64,000 bases of DNA from Phenylobacterium conjunctum (GTDB lineage: Bacteria > Pseudomonadota > Alphaproteobacteria > Caulobacterales > Caulobacteraceae), in contig NZ_JBHTLQ010000006.1 in assembly GCF_042679085.1 (NCBI RefSeq), forward strand, positions 1 to 64,000. The letters run 5' to 3'. The position numbers and the translations under genes are program-made. The notes below the pieces were generated by a model that saw nothing but the letters and a program-made list of their open reading frames with translations, ran no database searches and was not told where the DNA came from. Of the stretch, positions 47,898-56,889 are shown piece by piece; position 1 is the stretch's first letter; each line of letters starts with the position of its first letter.

Positions 47898-48310
47898 TGC
47901 GCGGGATTGCCGCCTTGTGCGTGGCGCTCTTCGCCGGCCCGGCCCTGGCGGATCCGTGCAGGGCGATCCCCGACAGCGGGCGGCTGCCCCCATACCTGGG
48001 CGTCGGGAAGACCTTCTCCGGGCCTGTGACGTACGTTGGGGATGGGGATAGCCTCTGCGTGGCAGTAGGACCTGGCCCGGAACAATGGGTCGAGGTTCGG
48101 CTCGCCGACTTCTATGCCCCCGAGCTCCATGATGCCGGCGGGATGGCGGCCAAGGCCACCCTCAGCGGCATCACAGCGGGTCGCCGCCTGGCCTGCGTCT
48201 TCGATCATCGTTCCTATGACCGAGCCGTGGCGATCTGCAGGATCAACGGTCGCTCTGTTGGAGACTTGATGCGCGCCGTCGGCGTGGTCGAGGGCGGTCG
48301 AGGGCGCTAG
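47897..48310 (+). CDS. Secreted staphylococcal-nuclease-like protein
   Basis: A 137-aa protein. Signal peptide RGIAALCVALFAGPALA precedes an SNase-type OB-fold: YVGDGDSLCVAVG, VEVRLADFYAPEL (with one catalytic Arg) and SYDRAVAICRINGRSVGDLM (second Arg). It may cut DNA or RNA in the periplasm. Some residues around the Glu base are unusual, so activity is uncertain. Confidence 0.78.
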   Translation: MRGIAALCVALFAGPALADPCRAIPDSGRLPPYLGVGKTFSGPVTYVGDGDSLCVAVGPGPEQWVEVRLADFYAPELHDAGGMAAKATLSGITAGRRLACVFDHRSYDRAVAICRINGRSVGDLMRAVGVVEGGRGR

Positions 48311-48600
48311 GCGGACACCCGTTGGCGCTTCGATTTCCGGTCCCGCTTGGCTGTCTTGTCGTACAGGCGCTCTGGGATGCCCCCTGGGGGCAGGGCCCCC
48401 CTCAGACACATCTCGATCTGACCAGCCAGCATCCAATGCACCGGCTCGTTTCGGCGATGGAGAGCGTTGCGGATGATCTCGCCTGGATCCTTGGCGGGGT
48501 TGTTCAGCGCCCGGCCGAGCTCGGTCGCGCAGGGAGCCCGGTCCCAGCCCCACATCCTGCCGAGCGTGATCATCGCCTTCTGAAGTTCAGAGCCGGTCAT
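48307..48600 (-). CDS. Small HTH-like protein, opposite strand
   Basis: A 97-aa basic protein. TGSELQKAMITLGRMWGWDR and GEIIRNALHRRNEPVHWMLA resemble an XRE-like helix-turn-helix of a phage regulator. It converges with the nuclease gene (4-base overlap). Two minus-strand genes break the rightward late operon here, so this point may be a transcription boundary. Confidence 0.6.
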   Translation of the reverse strand: MTGSELQKAMITLGRMWGWDRAPCATELGRALNNPAKDPGEIIRNALHRRNEPVHWMLAGQIEMCLRGALPPGGIPERLYDKTAKRDRKSKRQRVSA

Positions 48601-48942
48601 CAGGATGTTGTGTCGAATTGGGTCTGGAGCCCTATATCTGCCATAGCAAGGCTCGGGTCCACAACCCGACCTCGCGCGCGTGCGCGGACAGCCCGTTGCG
48701 GACCGGACCAGATCGAGGCATCAGATTTGCAGACGCGGAAGTCGCGCCTCGGTCGAGGCCCCCGCGTCCATCCCCCGCCAGATAGCTTTGCACCCGGGAG
48801 ACATCCGGGCGCCGCGGCGGGGTAGGGCGCCTATCCCCAGGCTGTGACCATGGCTCTCCGCCTCGGTGACGCGCCCCGGCCCTCGCTCGAGGGCCACCCC
48901 CGGGGAAGAACCCCGGGGACCTATTCAGGTGCCGAGGCTGCG
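48601..48942. other. Non-coding region upstream of terminase; possible packaging or control site
   Basis: No frame with good codon bias is found. The stretch holds several inverted repeats: CGGGT-CCACA-ACCCG (around 48,653), CCCGG...CCGGG (around 48,797) and CCCCGGGG-AAGAA-CCCCGGGG (48,898-48,918). Its place before the terminase genes is where cos or pac sites lie. Confidence 0.45.
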
Positions 48943-49191
48943 TCAGTCATCAAAGAGCGGTTCGCCCGGTCCGCTGATGATGCTGAAGCCGGTGATGTTC
49001 TCACGCGCCCAGCCGATCGCCTCTAGGGCCTCCACACCGACGCCCTTGTTCTTGAGGCGATACTCGCCTTCGTCGAGACGCTTGATGAACGCGTCGGACG
49101 CGCCCGGGTCTCTATCGTCCATGGTCTTGACCAGCGCGGCCACCAGCAGCGCTACGCCCTTCTTCAAGTCGTCCATCTTGGGATCGGTCAC
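48943..49191 (-). CDS. Hypothetical 82-aa helical protein, opposite strand
   Basis: GTG 49191 has AGGAG six bases upstream. The helical protein (MDDLKKGVALLVAALVKTMD ... FIKRLDEGEYRLKNKGVGVE) has no known family. It is divergent from the terminase small subunit. Confidence 0.62.
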   Translation of the reverse strand: MTDPKMDDLKKGVALLVAALVKTMDDRDPGASDAFIKRLDEGEYRLKNKGVGVEALEAIGWARENITGFSIISGPGEPLFDD

Positions 49192-49423
49192 CGTCAGCTC
49201 CTGGTGAAAGTTCAGCTTGGACCGCAAATGGGGGTTGGGCGAGCACGGCGGAATACCTCTCGGTAGCAACGAGCGCTTCCATCCACAGGACATCATCACC
49301 GCAGCAGGCCTTGCACCGGGCAGAGAACCCCAGCGGCGACCACTTCGCGCCAAGCGAACAGCAGGAAGAAGGCGCCCCGTCTCAATAGGGCTAGGCCGCA
49401 ATCCGACCCAGGAGGCGCACACT

Positions 49424-49873
49424 ATGAGCGAGGCCACAGCCAGCGGAAAGCGCAGGCCTAAGCCGGAAGACCTCGACCCCCTGCTCGACCACATCTGGAA
49501 CGGCCTCAGCCTCCGTTCAGCGTGCGGCAAGCTAGGCCTCGACACGCCTTCGACGGACAAGTGGCTCCACGCCGATGATGAGAGGCGCCAACAGTACGCG
49601 CGCGCGTGCGAGGGCCGATCCGACTATCTGCAGGAGGACGCGCTGGTCGTGAACCGAGCGGCGGCCATCGGCGGAACGGTCAACGGCAAGAAGGTCGATG
49701 CCTCCGGCGCCAAGGGCTACCTGGAGGCGGTCAAGTTCTCGATTGGCCGGATGGCGCCCAAGACGCTTCCGCCCCAGCACCATGTGCTCCACCACGAGTT
49801 CGCATCCATGAGCGATGATCAGGTCGCCGCCGCCATCGCCCAGATGGAGGCGCAGAAGCCGAGCGAGGACTGA
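49424..49873 (+). CDS. Terminase small subunit
   Basis: A 149-aa protein. DPLLDHIWNGLSLRSACGKL is an HTH typical of TerS; SDYLQEDALVVNRAAAIGGT and GYLEAVKFSIGRMAPKTL match the phage small-subunit type. It recognises the packaging site and recruits the large subunit. ATG 49424 has GGAGG eight bases upstream; the longer frame is not protein-like. The stop overlaps the large-subunit ATG. Confidence 0.85.
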   Translation: MSEATASGKRRPKPEDLDPLLDHIWNGLSLRSACGKLGLDTPSTDKWLHADDERRQQYARACEGRSDYLQEDALVVNRAAAIGGTVNGKKVDASGAKGYLEAVKFSIGRMAPKTLPPQHHVLHHEFASMSDDQVAAAIAQMEAQKPSED

Positions 49874-51465
49874 TGGCCGCTCCCGCTGTTCAGGGTGCGA
49901 CCTCATGGGTTGAGCTCCCTGGAGGCCGACGCCTGCCTCGGGCCCAGGCCGAAACCTACCTGGCGCTCCTGCAGGAGCAGCGCCGTCGCCACGAGGCTCG
50001 GCGGACGCAGACCGAGCGCGACCAGATCCTGGCGAACTGTCGGACGCTGCACGGGTTCATCCGCGAGTTCTGGCATGTGCTGGAGCCTGTCGCGCCCTTC
50101 CGCACAGGTTGGGCCTTGCGGGCGATGTGCGACCACCTTGAAGCCGTCACCGCCGGCCACATTCGGCGCCTGCTGATCACCGTGCCGCCGGGGATGATGA
50201 AATCCCTGCTGCTGGTGTTCTGGACGGCCTGGGAGTGGGGCCCGAAGGGGATGCCGCACGTTCAGGTGCTGGCGACCTCCTACAGCCAGGTCAACTGCTT
50301 CCGCGACAACCAGAAGCTCCGCGACCTCGTGACGAGCGAGAAGTTCCAAGCCCTGTGGCCGCTCACGCTCCGCGACGACCAGAACGCCAAGGGCAAGTTC
50401 GTCAACACCGCGAGCGGCTTCAGCGAAGCCCGCCCGTTCTCGAAGATGACCGGCGGCCGCGCGAACCGGGTCAAGATCGACGACCCGCACGACACCGAGT
50501 CGGCGGAGAGCGATGTGCAGCGCGCCGCCGCCGTGCGGATCATGCGCGAGGCCATCTCCGACCGGATGAACGATCCCACCCGGGACGCGATCATCCTGAT
50601 CATGCAGCGCCTGCACGCCAAGGACTGCGCCGCGGTCGCCAAGGAGCTTGGCTACGTCCACCTCGAGCTCCCCATGGAGTTCGAACCGGCCAGGCGCTGC
50701 GTCACGGTCCTCCGGCCGGCGAACGACGGCAACCCGGCCGTGCTCTTCGAGGATCCTCGGGAGAAAGACGGGGAACTCCTGTTCCCCGAGCGCTTCCCGC
50801 GCGAGACGGTCGAGGAACTGAAGCGGGCCAAGGGCTCCTACGCCTGGGCAGGCCAGTATCAGCAGCGCCCTGCGCCGCGCGAGGGCGGCCTCTTCAAGCG
50901 CCACTGGTTCGAGGTCGTGTTCGCGCTCCCGGTCACCGCCACGCGCAAGACCAGGGCCTGGGACATCGGCGCGACCGAGGGCGGTGGCGACCCGACCGCA
51001 GGCGTCCTGATGAGTCGGGATGGTCGAGACGGCTTGTTCTACGTCGAGAACTCGATCCGCGAGCAGCTGGGCCCCGCCGGCGTCGAGCGCCTGATCCTGA
51101 ACACAGCATCGCAGGACGGCCGTCGCTGCAGGGTCCGGCTACCTCAAGACCCCGGCGCCGCCGGCAAGGCCTACGCACAATCCCTGGCCCTTAAGCTGGC
51201 GGGCTACGAGCTCAGCATTGTCGCCCCCACCGGCGACAAGGAGACGCGGGCCACGCCAGCCGCGGCCCAGGCTGAGGCCGGCAACATCAAAATCCTGGCG
51301 ACCGGCGACCCCGCCAAGGACGCGTGGATCGAGCCCTTCCTCGATGAGGTCTGCACCTTCCCAGCCGGCGCGAATGACGACCAGGTCGACGCCTTCGCCG
51401 ACGCCTTCAACGAGCTCGCTCTCGGGCCTGTCCACACGACCTCGATCACCGCCCTAGCCATCTGA
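49873..51465 (+). CDS. Terminase large subunit
   Basis: A 530-aa packaging motor. The Walker A-like VPPGMMKS is near residue 104, the acidic Walker B VKIDDPHD near 200, and the C-terminal nuclease begins at RAWDIGATEGGGDPTAG (near 362) and ends with the ANDDQVDAFA motif near 500, which supplies the RNase H-fold metal acids. It pumps DNA into the prohead and cuts it. Confidence 0.93.
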   Translation: MAAPAVQGATSWVELPGGRRLPRAQAETYLALLQEQRRRHEARRTQTERDQILANCRTLHGFIREFWHVLEPVAPFRTGWALRAMCDHLEAVTAGHIRRLLITVPPGMMKSLLLVFWTAWEWGPKGMPHVQVLATSYSQVNCFRDNQKLRDLVTSEKFQALWPLTLRDDQNAKGKFVNTASGFSEARPFSKMTGGRANRVKIDDPHDTESAESDVQRAAAVRIMREAISDRMNDPTRDAIILIMQRLHAKDCAAVAKELGYVHLELPMEFEPARRCVTVLRPANDGNPAVLFEDPREKDGELLFPERFPRETVEELKRAKGSYAWAGQYQQRPAPREGGLFKRHWFEVVFALPVTATRKTRAWDIGATEGGGDPTAGVLMSRDGRDGLFYVENSIREQLGPAGVERLILNTASQDGRRCRVRLPQDPGAAGKAYAQSLALKLAGYELSIVAPTGDKETRATPAAAQAEAGNIKILATGDPAKDAWIEPFLDEVCTFPAGANDDQVDAFADAFNELALGPVHTTSITALAI

Positions 51466-51475
51466 CGGAGTGCTC

Positions 51476-52930
51476 ATGTCGACGAAGGTGTTTGAGCGGT
51501 CCGGGGCCGTGATGAAGCTCGTCCCGGCCTGGAACGTGATCGAGCCCCTGATGGGCGGCACCCTGGCGATGCGCGAGGCCGGCGAGCGGCTGCTGCCCCG
51601 CTTCCCGAGCGAGGACGCCACCGCCTGGACCCGCCGCAAGGACGCCGCCACCCTGTTCCCCGCGCTGAAGCGCACGGTTCGCGTCCTGGCCTCGAAGCCG
51701 TTCTCCAAGCCGATCACCCTGTCGGACGAAACCCCGCCCGAGATCGTCGAGTGGGCCAACGACATCGACCGCGAGGGCGTGAACCTGCACACCTTCGCCG
51801 CCGAGATGCTGGCGGAGGCCCTGGCCTATGGGCTGGCGGGCATCCTCGTTGATGCGCCGCCGGTGGCCGAGCCTGGCAAGGTGCAGACCAAGGCCCAGCA
51901 GCAGGCCGAGGGCCGCCGCCCGTACTGGGTGCGGGTCCGTCACAATCAGATCTTGGGCTGGCGGGTTGAACAGGTCGAGGGGCGCACCCGCTTGACCATG
52001 CTGCGCCTCGCCGAGCCCGCCGAGGTCGCGGACGGCGAGTGGGGCACGAAGATCGTTGAGCGCGTGCGCGTCCTGCGCCCTGGATCCTGGGAAATCTGGG
52101 AGAAGCAGGAGAAGGCCGCCGGCGTCGAGGGGGAGGCCGAGTGGAAGAGGACCGAGAGCGGCCTGTCCGGCGTCGAAGAGATCACCTTCGTGCCGCTCTA
52201 TGGCGCCCGGAAGGGCTTCATGGACGCGGAGAGCCCGCTCATCGACCTCGCCCACCTGAACGTCAAGCACTGGCAGAAGCAGAGCGATCAGGACAACATC
52301 GAGCATTGCGCGTGTGTCCCGATCCTCGTCGCGACCGGCTTCGCTGACACCGACGACATTCCCATCGGGGCCTCGACGGCAATCAAGTCCTCGAACCCCG
52401 ACGCCAAGGTCCAATGGTGCGAACTACAGGGGTCTTCGATCAAGGAGGGCAAGGACAGCCTGTCGGCCCTCGAAGACCAGATGCTTCAGTGCGGCGCCGA
52501 ACTGCTGGTGAAGAAGCCCGGGAGCCGCACGGCCACCGAGGACGCCAACGACGCCGAGGCCAACAAGTCGGACCTGCAGCGCATCACCGAGGGGTTCGAG
52601 GACGCCCTCGACACCGCGCTCAAGTTCACGGCCGCCTACGTCAAGAAAGACGAGGGCGGCAAGGTCACGCTGTTCAAGGACTTTGGGGCCGCGCTCCTGA
52701 GCGACGCCTCCGCCCAGCTGGTCCTGTCCCTCCAGCAAGGCGGCCTGATCTCCAAGCCGACCGCGATCAAGGAACTGCAGCGCCGCGGCACCCTGTCAGC
52801 GGACATCGACCCCGAGGAAGAGGCTGAAGCCGTCGCGGCTGAAGGCCCTGCTCTGGCGGAGGTGGATGACGACCCGGCCGACCCTGAAGAGAAGGCCGAA
52901 CCGCCGGAGCCTGAGAAAGAGGCCGCCTGA
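51476..52930 (+). CDS. Portal protein (DUF4055 family)
   Basis: A 484-aa protein. WTRRKDAATLFPALKRTVRV, GRRPYWVRVRHNQILGWRVE and LAHLNVKHWQKQSDQDNIEH follow the DUF4055 pattern, which stands in the portal position in siphoviruses. Its acidic C-terminus (PEEKAEPPEPEKEA) is disordered. ATG 51476 has CGGAG five bases upstream. Overlaps the MuF-like gene by one base (TGATG). Confidence 0.85.
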   Translation: MSTKVFERSGAVMKLVPAWNVIEPLMGGTLAMREAGERLLPRFPSEDATAWTRRKDAATLFPALKRTVRVLASKPFSKPITLSDETPPEIVEWANDIDREGVNLHTFAAEMLAEALAYGLAGILVDAPPVAEPGKVQTKAQQQAEGRRPYWVRVRHNQILGWRVEQVEGRTRLTMLRLAEPAEVADGEWGTKIVERVRVLRPGSWEIWEKQEKAAGVEGEAEWKRTESGLSGVEEITFVPLYGARKGFMDAESPLIDLAHLNVKHWQKQSDQDNIEHCACVPILVATGFADTDDIPIGASTAIKSSNPDAKVQWCELQGSSIKEGKDSLSALEDQMLQCGAELLVKKPGSRTATEDANDAEANKSDLQRITEGFEDALDTALKFTAAYVKKDEGGKVTLFKDFGAALLSDASAQLVLSLQQGGLISKPTAIKELQRRGTLSADIDPEEEAEAVAAEGPALAEVDDDPADPEEKAEPPEPEKEAA

Positions 52931-53946
52931 TGCCCGCCAGTCCCGAGGCGATCCACGACCTCGCGGTCCACCATCGGATCGCGTTGAACCGGTACAGCAA
53001 TGCCGTGGTCCGGCGCGTCCTGGCCCTGGTGAGGCGGGTGGAGGAAAGCATCCTGGCCCGGCTCACCGCGGCCGACCTGACCGACCTCAACCGGGCGCGC
53101 CTGGAACAGACCCTGGAAGAGTTGCGGCGCATCGAGGCCCAGGGCTGGCAGGCCATCGACCAGCGCCTGCTGGCTGATCTCGACGCCCTGGCGGAGAACG
53201 AGCTCGACTTCGGCACCCGGCTCGCCCAGGCCGCCGGCGCCACGCGGGTTGAGATCATGTCCGGCCGGCCGTCGCTGACCCAGGTCATCGCGGCCGCGCG
53301 AGCCCGCCCGTTCTCGGGGCGCGTGCTCAAGGACTGGCTGAAGGACGCGGAAGAGGGCCAGGCCCGCCGGGTGCGTGAGATCATCCGCCAAGGGGTCGTG
53401 GAAGGCCAGACCATCGACCAGATGGTGCGGGAGATCCGCGGGACCAGGGCCGCGAAGTACCGCGACGGGGCGCTAGAGACCTCGCGGCGCTCGGCCGAGA
53501 CGATGGTGCGGACGGCGATCACCCACGTCGCCAACGTGGCGCATCAGCAGGTGTTCGAGGCGAACGCCGACGTGATCACCGGGGTCATCTGGACCTCGAC
53601 CCTCGACGCGCGCACCTCGGATATCTGCATGGCCCGGTCGGAGAAGGTGTTCCCGCTCACCAGCGGGCCACGGCCGCCGGCTCACCCGAATTGCCGGAGC
53701 GTCATGCGCCCCCAGATCGCGCCCATCCCCGGCGTGACGCCCTTCGAGCCGAAGTCCTACAGCCAATGGCTGAAGGGTCAGTCGGCCGAGATCCAAGACG
53801 ATATCCTGGGGCCAAAGCGGGGCGCCCTGTTCCGGCGCGGCGGCCTGACCCTGGATCGGTTCGTCGACCACGCCGGCAAGACCCTCACCCTGGCCCAGCT
53901 GCGTTCGCGAGATGCTGCAGCCTTCCGGCGAGCGGGCTTGGAATAG
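52930..53946 (+). CDS. Minor head protein, Mu F-like
   Basis: A 338-aa protein. The second half (TMVRTAITHVANVAHQQVFE, TSTLDARTSDICMARS, PPAHPNCRSVMRPQIAP) is the Phage_Mu_F head-morphogenesis domain with its Cys/His pair. It is a head-completion protein, probably injected or exposed near the portal. Confidence 0.88.
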   Translation: MPASPEAIHDLAVHHRIALNRYSNAVVRRVLALVRRVEESILARLTAADLTDLNRARLEQTLEELRRIEAQGWQAIDQRLLADLDALAENELDFGTRLAQAAGATRVEIMSGRPSLTQVIAAARARPFSGRVLKDWLKDAEEGQARRVREIIRQGVVEGQTIDQMVREIRGTRAAKYRDGALETSRRSAETMVRTAITHVANVAHQQVFEANADVITGVIWTSTLDARTSDICMARSEKVFPLTSGPRPPAHPNCRSVMRPQIAPIPGVTPFEPKSYSQWLKGQSAEIQDDILGPKRGALFRRGGLTLDRFVDHAGKTLTLAQLRSRDAAAFRRAGLE

Positions 53947-53972
53947 GGGAGGGCGGGGCATATCGTCCTCCG

Positions 53973-54230
53973 GTGAGCAAGCCGCCCCCGCGACGCTTCG
54001 CCGTGATCGACGGCACCCCGGCGCCTGAGACGCCCGTCGAGGGCACGCTCAAGCGCCTGCGCAAGCAACCCCGGCCCCCCAGCCTCGTGCGGTGTCCCCA
54101 CTGCACCAGCGCGGCCGTCCTTGAGATCAAGATCGGCGTCGAGCTCCGCAACGGGAAGCCCCGCGGCGGCCAGAAGCAGCTGATCTGCGCCCCCTGCTTC
54201 GCCAGGGGCGAGACCCGCATCCTCTACTAG
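53973..54230 (+). CDS. Small zinc-ribbon phage protein
   Basis: An 85-aa protein from GTG 53973. CPHCTSAAVLEIKIG and ICAPCFARGE give a four-Cys zinc ribbon. Similar small proteins follow the MuF gene in other phages. Ribosome site is weak. Confidence 0.62.
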   Translation: MSKPPPRRFAVIDGTPAPETPVEGTLKRLRKQPRPPSLVRCPHCTSAAVLEIKIGVELRNGKPRGGQKQLICAPCFARGETRILY

Positions 54231-54258
54231 GGGCCCAGCCCCTTTCACGCCTTCCACA

Positions 54259-54284
54259 AGCCCCGAGGCCTGCGCTTCGGGGCT
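54259..54284 (+). terminator. Hairpin after the head genes
   Basis: AGCCCCGA...TCGGGGCT forms an 8-bp GC stem; a second stem CCCGCT...AGCGGG follows at about 54,293-54,312. There is no T-run, so it may pause or protect the mRNA rather than end it. Confidence 0.4.
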
Positions 54285-54366
54285 CTTCCATGCCCGCTGC
54301 TCGGATGAGCGGGGCGCTCGGCCTGATGGCCGCCCAACCCGGCGGATGCCGGAGAAAGCCTGACCC

Positions 54367-55122
54367 ATGAAGCTCAAGATCGACGAGAACGGCGCTGTAG
54401 TCCTCGACAACGGCAAGCCGGTCTACGTGGCTGATGACGGCAAGGAGTTCGCGCTCGATGGCGCGCATCTCTACAACCGGGTCCGCGAGTTGACCCAGGA
54501 GGCCGCGGGCCATCGGCAGGCCAAGGAGGCCGCCGAGGGCAAGCTGCAGGCCTACACCGGCATCGAAGACCCCGCCGCCGCTCGTCGCGCCCTGGAGACC
54601 CTGGCGAACCTCGATCAGAAGAAGCTGGTCGACGCCGGCGAAGTCCAGCGCGTGAAGGACGAGGCGATCACCGCGGTCAAGGCGCAGTTCGAACCCGTGG
54701 TCGCCGAGCGCGACCGCCTGATGGGCGAACTGCACCGCGAGAAGGTCGGCGGCGCCTTCGCCCGCTCGAAGTTCGTCGCGGACAAGCTGGCGATCCCGGT
54801 CGACCTCGTGGAGGCCTACTTCGGTGCCCGCTTCAAGCTGGAGGAAGGGCGCGTGGTCGCCTTCGATCCGTCCGGCAACAAGATGTTCAGCCGCATCAAC
54901 CCTGGCTCGCCGGCCGACTTCGAGGAAGCCCTCGAAATGATGGTCGATGCCTACCCGAACCGGGACCACATCCTGAAGGGTGACGTGCAGGGCGGCGGCG
55001 GCTCGCAGAACCGAACCCCCCAGGGTTCCGGCGTCAAAACCATCAGGGCGGCTGACTTTGAAAAGCTCTCGGGCGCCGAGCGCGCCGCCAAGATGGCCGA
55101 TGGCTTCAAAGTCATCGACTAG
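54367..55122 (+). CDS. Probable scaffold/capsid-assembly protein
   Basis: A 251-aa protein. The helical middle (VRELTQEAAGHRQAKEAAEG ... DEAITAVKAQFEPVVAERDR) and the GGAFARSKFVADKLAIPVDL segment are typical of scaffold proteins placed just before the coat gene. The end (VKTIRAADFEKLSGAERAAK) resembles a coat-binding tail. Confidence 0.8.
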   Translation: MKLKIDENGAVVLDNGKPVYVADDGKEFALDGAHLYNRVRELTQEAAGHRQAKEAAEGKLQAYTGIEDPAAARRALETLANLDQKKLVDAGEVQRVKDEAITAVKAQFEPVVAERDRLMGELHREKVGGAFARSKFVADKLAIPVDLVEAYFGARFKLEEGRVVAFDPSGNKMFSRINPGSPADFEEALEMMVDAYPNRDHILKGDVQGGGGSQNRTPQGSGVKTIRAADFEKLSGAERAAKMADGFKVID

Positions 55123-55173
55123 GGCCTAGCCCACCAAATTCGAGCGTTCCGCGCGGCCCGGATGGGCGGCGGC

Positions 55174-55216
55174 GCTGGGTCGGATGACCCCCTCAAGACC
55201 CCTCACCCGACCCAGC
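55174..55216 (+). promoter_or_regulatory. Hairpin in the leader of the coat gene
   Basis: GCTGGGTCGG (55174-55183) and CCGACCCAGC (55207-55216) form a perfect 10-bp stem, ending eight bases before the SD (GGAAAGG) of the coat gene. It may stabilise the message or set its 5' end. Confidence 0.5.
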
Positions 55217-55238
55217 ATCAAACGGAAAGGCACGCACG

Positions 55239-56372
55239 ATGCCCAATGTGCTTACGGCTATCGCCCCCACCCTGTTCAGCTCTGCCCGCATGGTGGCGAA
55301 TGAACCCTTCGGCTGCGTTGCAGCCATCGACGCCCGCTTCAACGACAAGGGCGTCGCCAAGGGGGACACTGTCACTGTCCCCGTCGCTCCGATCCGCGCG
55401 GCCTCCGACTTCACCCCCTCGAACGTCCCGTTAACCGGCGGCGATTCTTCGGCGGCCAACGTCGGCGTGACTATCACCAAGTCGCGGAAGGTCGACTGGC
55501 ATCTGACCGGCGAGCAAATGCGCTCGATTGAGAACGGTGCCGGCGTTGAAGAGTGGGCCGGCCAGCTGGTCGCCCAGGGGATGCGCACCCTGCGCAACGA
55601 AGCGGAAATCGACTGCGCCCTGGCCATCAAGGTCGGCGCGTCCCGGGCCGCCGGCACCGCCGGCACCAACCCGTTCGCGACCGCCCTCGATCCCCTGGTC
55701 GATGCCCGCACCATCCTGCAGGACAACGGTGCTCCGCTCGCGGATCTTCAGTTCGTGGGCAACACCTCGGCCGGCAACGCCATGCGCAAGCTGGGCGTGA
55801 TCACCAACGCCTATCAGGCGGGTTCGGATCAGGAACGCCGCACTGGCGAACTCGGCCGCCAGTTCGGCTTCGTGCCGACTGAATCGGCGGGTATCGCGAC
55901 CCACACGAAGGGCACCGGCACCTCCTACACCACGAACACCGCGGGTTATGCCATCGGTGCGACCCAGATCACGCTGATCACCGGCTCGGGCACCATCGTG
56001 GCCGGCGACGTCGTGACCTTCGCGGGCGACAGCAACAAGTACGTCGTCGCGTCGGGCGTCTCGGCTCCGGGCGTCATCACCCTGGCCGAACCTGGCCTGC
56101 GCCAGGCCCTGCCGGCCTCGGCTCAAGCCGTGACCGTGGGTAACAACTATGTCGCCAACGTCGCCTTCGAGCGTGGCGCCATCGTGGGCGTGATGCGTCC
56201 GCCGCTCATGCCGGCGAACCCGACCATCACGCAGATGCCGATCACCGACCAGTTCGGCATGACCTACCTGATGCTCGATATCGCCCAGTACGGCCAACGG
56301 ACCTGGGAGCTCCACCTCGCCTGGGGCTTCAAGACCGTCACGCCGATGTTCTCGGCGCTCCTGCTCGGCTAA
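55239..56372 (+). CDS. Major capsid protein, P22 coat-like
   Basis: A 377-aa protein. PNVLTAIAPTLFSSARMVAN, GDTVTVPVAPIRAASDFTPS and VDWHLTGEQMRSIENGAGVE follow the P22 gp5-type coat. An inserted beta-rich part (GATQITLITGSGTIVAGDVV) corresponds to the I-domain region. Preceded by a good SD. It should be the most abundant virion protein. Confidence 0.87.
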   Translation: MPNVLTAIAPTLFSSARMVANEPFGCVAAIDARFNDKGVAKGDTVTVPVAPIRAASDFTPSNVPLTGGDSSAANVGVTITKSRKVDWHLTGEQMRSIENGAGVEEWAGQLVAQGMRTLRNEAEIDCALAIKVGASRAAGTAGTNPFATALDPLVDARTILQDNGAPLADLQFVGNTSAGNAMRKLGVITNAYQAGSDQERRTGELGRQFGFVPTESAGIATHTKGTGTSYTTNTAGYAIGATQITLITGSGTIVAGDVVTFAGDSNKYVVASGVSAPGVITLAEPGLRQALPASAQAVTVGNNYVANVAFERGAIVGVMRPPLMPANPTITQMPITDQFGMTYLMLDIAQYGQRTWELHLAWGFKTVTPMFSALLLG

Positions 56373-56386
56373 CGCCGCGCACCCTC

Positions 56387-56454
56387 AGCGGCCTGGGCTT
56401 CGGCCTGGGCCGCTACCGGGTTCTGTCGAACCCGCCCCCAGGTTCGAGCGAACC
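56387..56454 (+). terminator. Three tandem hairpins after the coat gene
   Basis: AGCGGCC...GGCCGCT (56387-56414), GGGTTC-TGTC-GAACCC (56418-56433) and GGTTC-GAGC-GAACC (56441-56454). With no strong T-run they probably stabilise the 3' end of coat mRNA or cause partial termination. Confidence 0.5.
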
Positions 56455-56488
56455 TAACCCCCCGTTCCACAGAACACGGACCCCCAAG

Positions 56489-56851
56489 ATGTACGACACC
56501 CCCGCGACCGTGAAGATCGTCTCCGATGTCCCCGAGACCGGCGGCTTCATCGTGATCAACGAGACCGACTTCAACGCCGAGATCCACGAGCTCTACGTCG
56601 CGCCCGAGGGTGACGGCACGGACGCCCCCACCGGCGGGCCTGAGCTCACCACCGCCTCGACCGATGCCGCCGAGGCCTCCGGCTCCACCGGGGGCGCCTC
56701 CGAACTGACGAAGGCGGAGATCATCACCGACCTGGAGGCTCTGGGCGTCGACTACAGCCCAGCTGCGAGCAAGGCTGTCCTGCTGGAAATCCGCGCCAAG
56801 GCGCGCGCCGAGCGTGACGCCAAGGCCGCTGAAGCCGCCGCCGGCGCCTAA
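56489..56851 (+). CDS. Small capsid-associated protein, hypothetical
   Basis: A 120-aa protein. A beta-rich start (TGGFIVINETDFNAEIHELY) leads through an acidic Thr/Ser linker to a helical end (SELTKAEIITDLEALGVDYS), resembling HeH/LEM-type tails used in phage proteins. A decoration or connector role is possible. Confidence 0.68.
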   Translation: MYDTPATVKIVSDVPETGGFIVINETDFNAEIHELYVAPEGDGTDAPTGGPELTTASTDAAEASGSTGGASELTKAEIITDLEALGVDYSPAASKAVLLEIRAKARAERDAKAAEAAAGA

Positions 56852-56889
56852 GCCACAAGCCACCCGCCCGAACCCCTGGAGGGATAGAC

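Noticed and set aside
48601..48700. tRNA-like hairpin (CGGGT-CCACA-ACCCG)
   Set aside because: The loop lacks the TTC-purine-A pattern and no acceptor, D or anticodon arms can be built around it.
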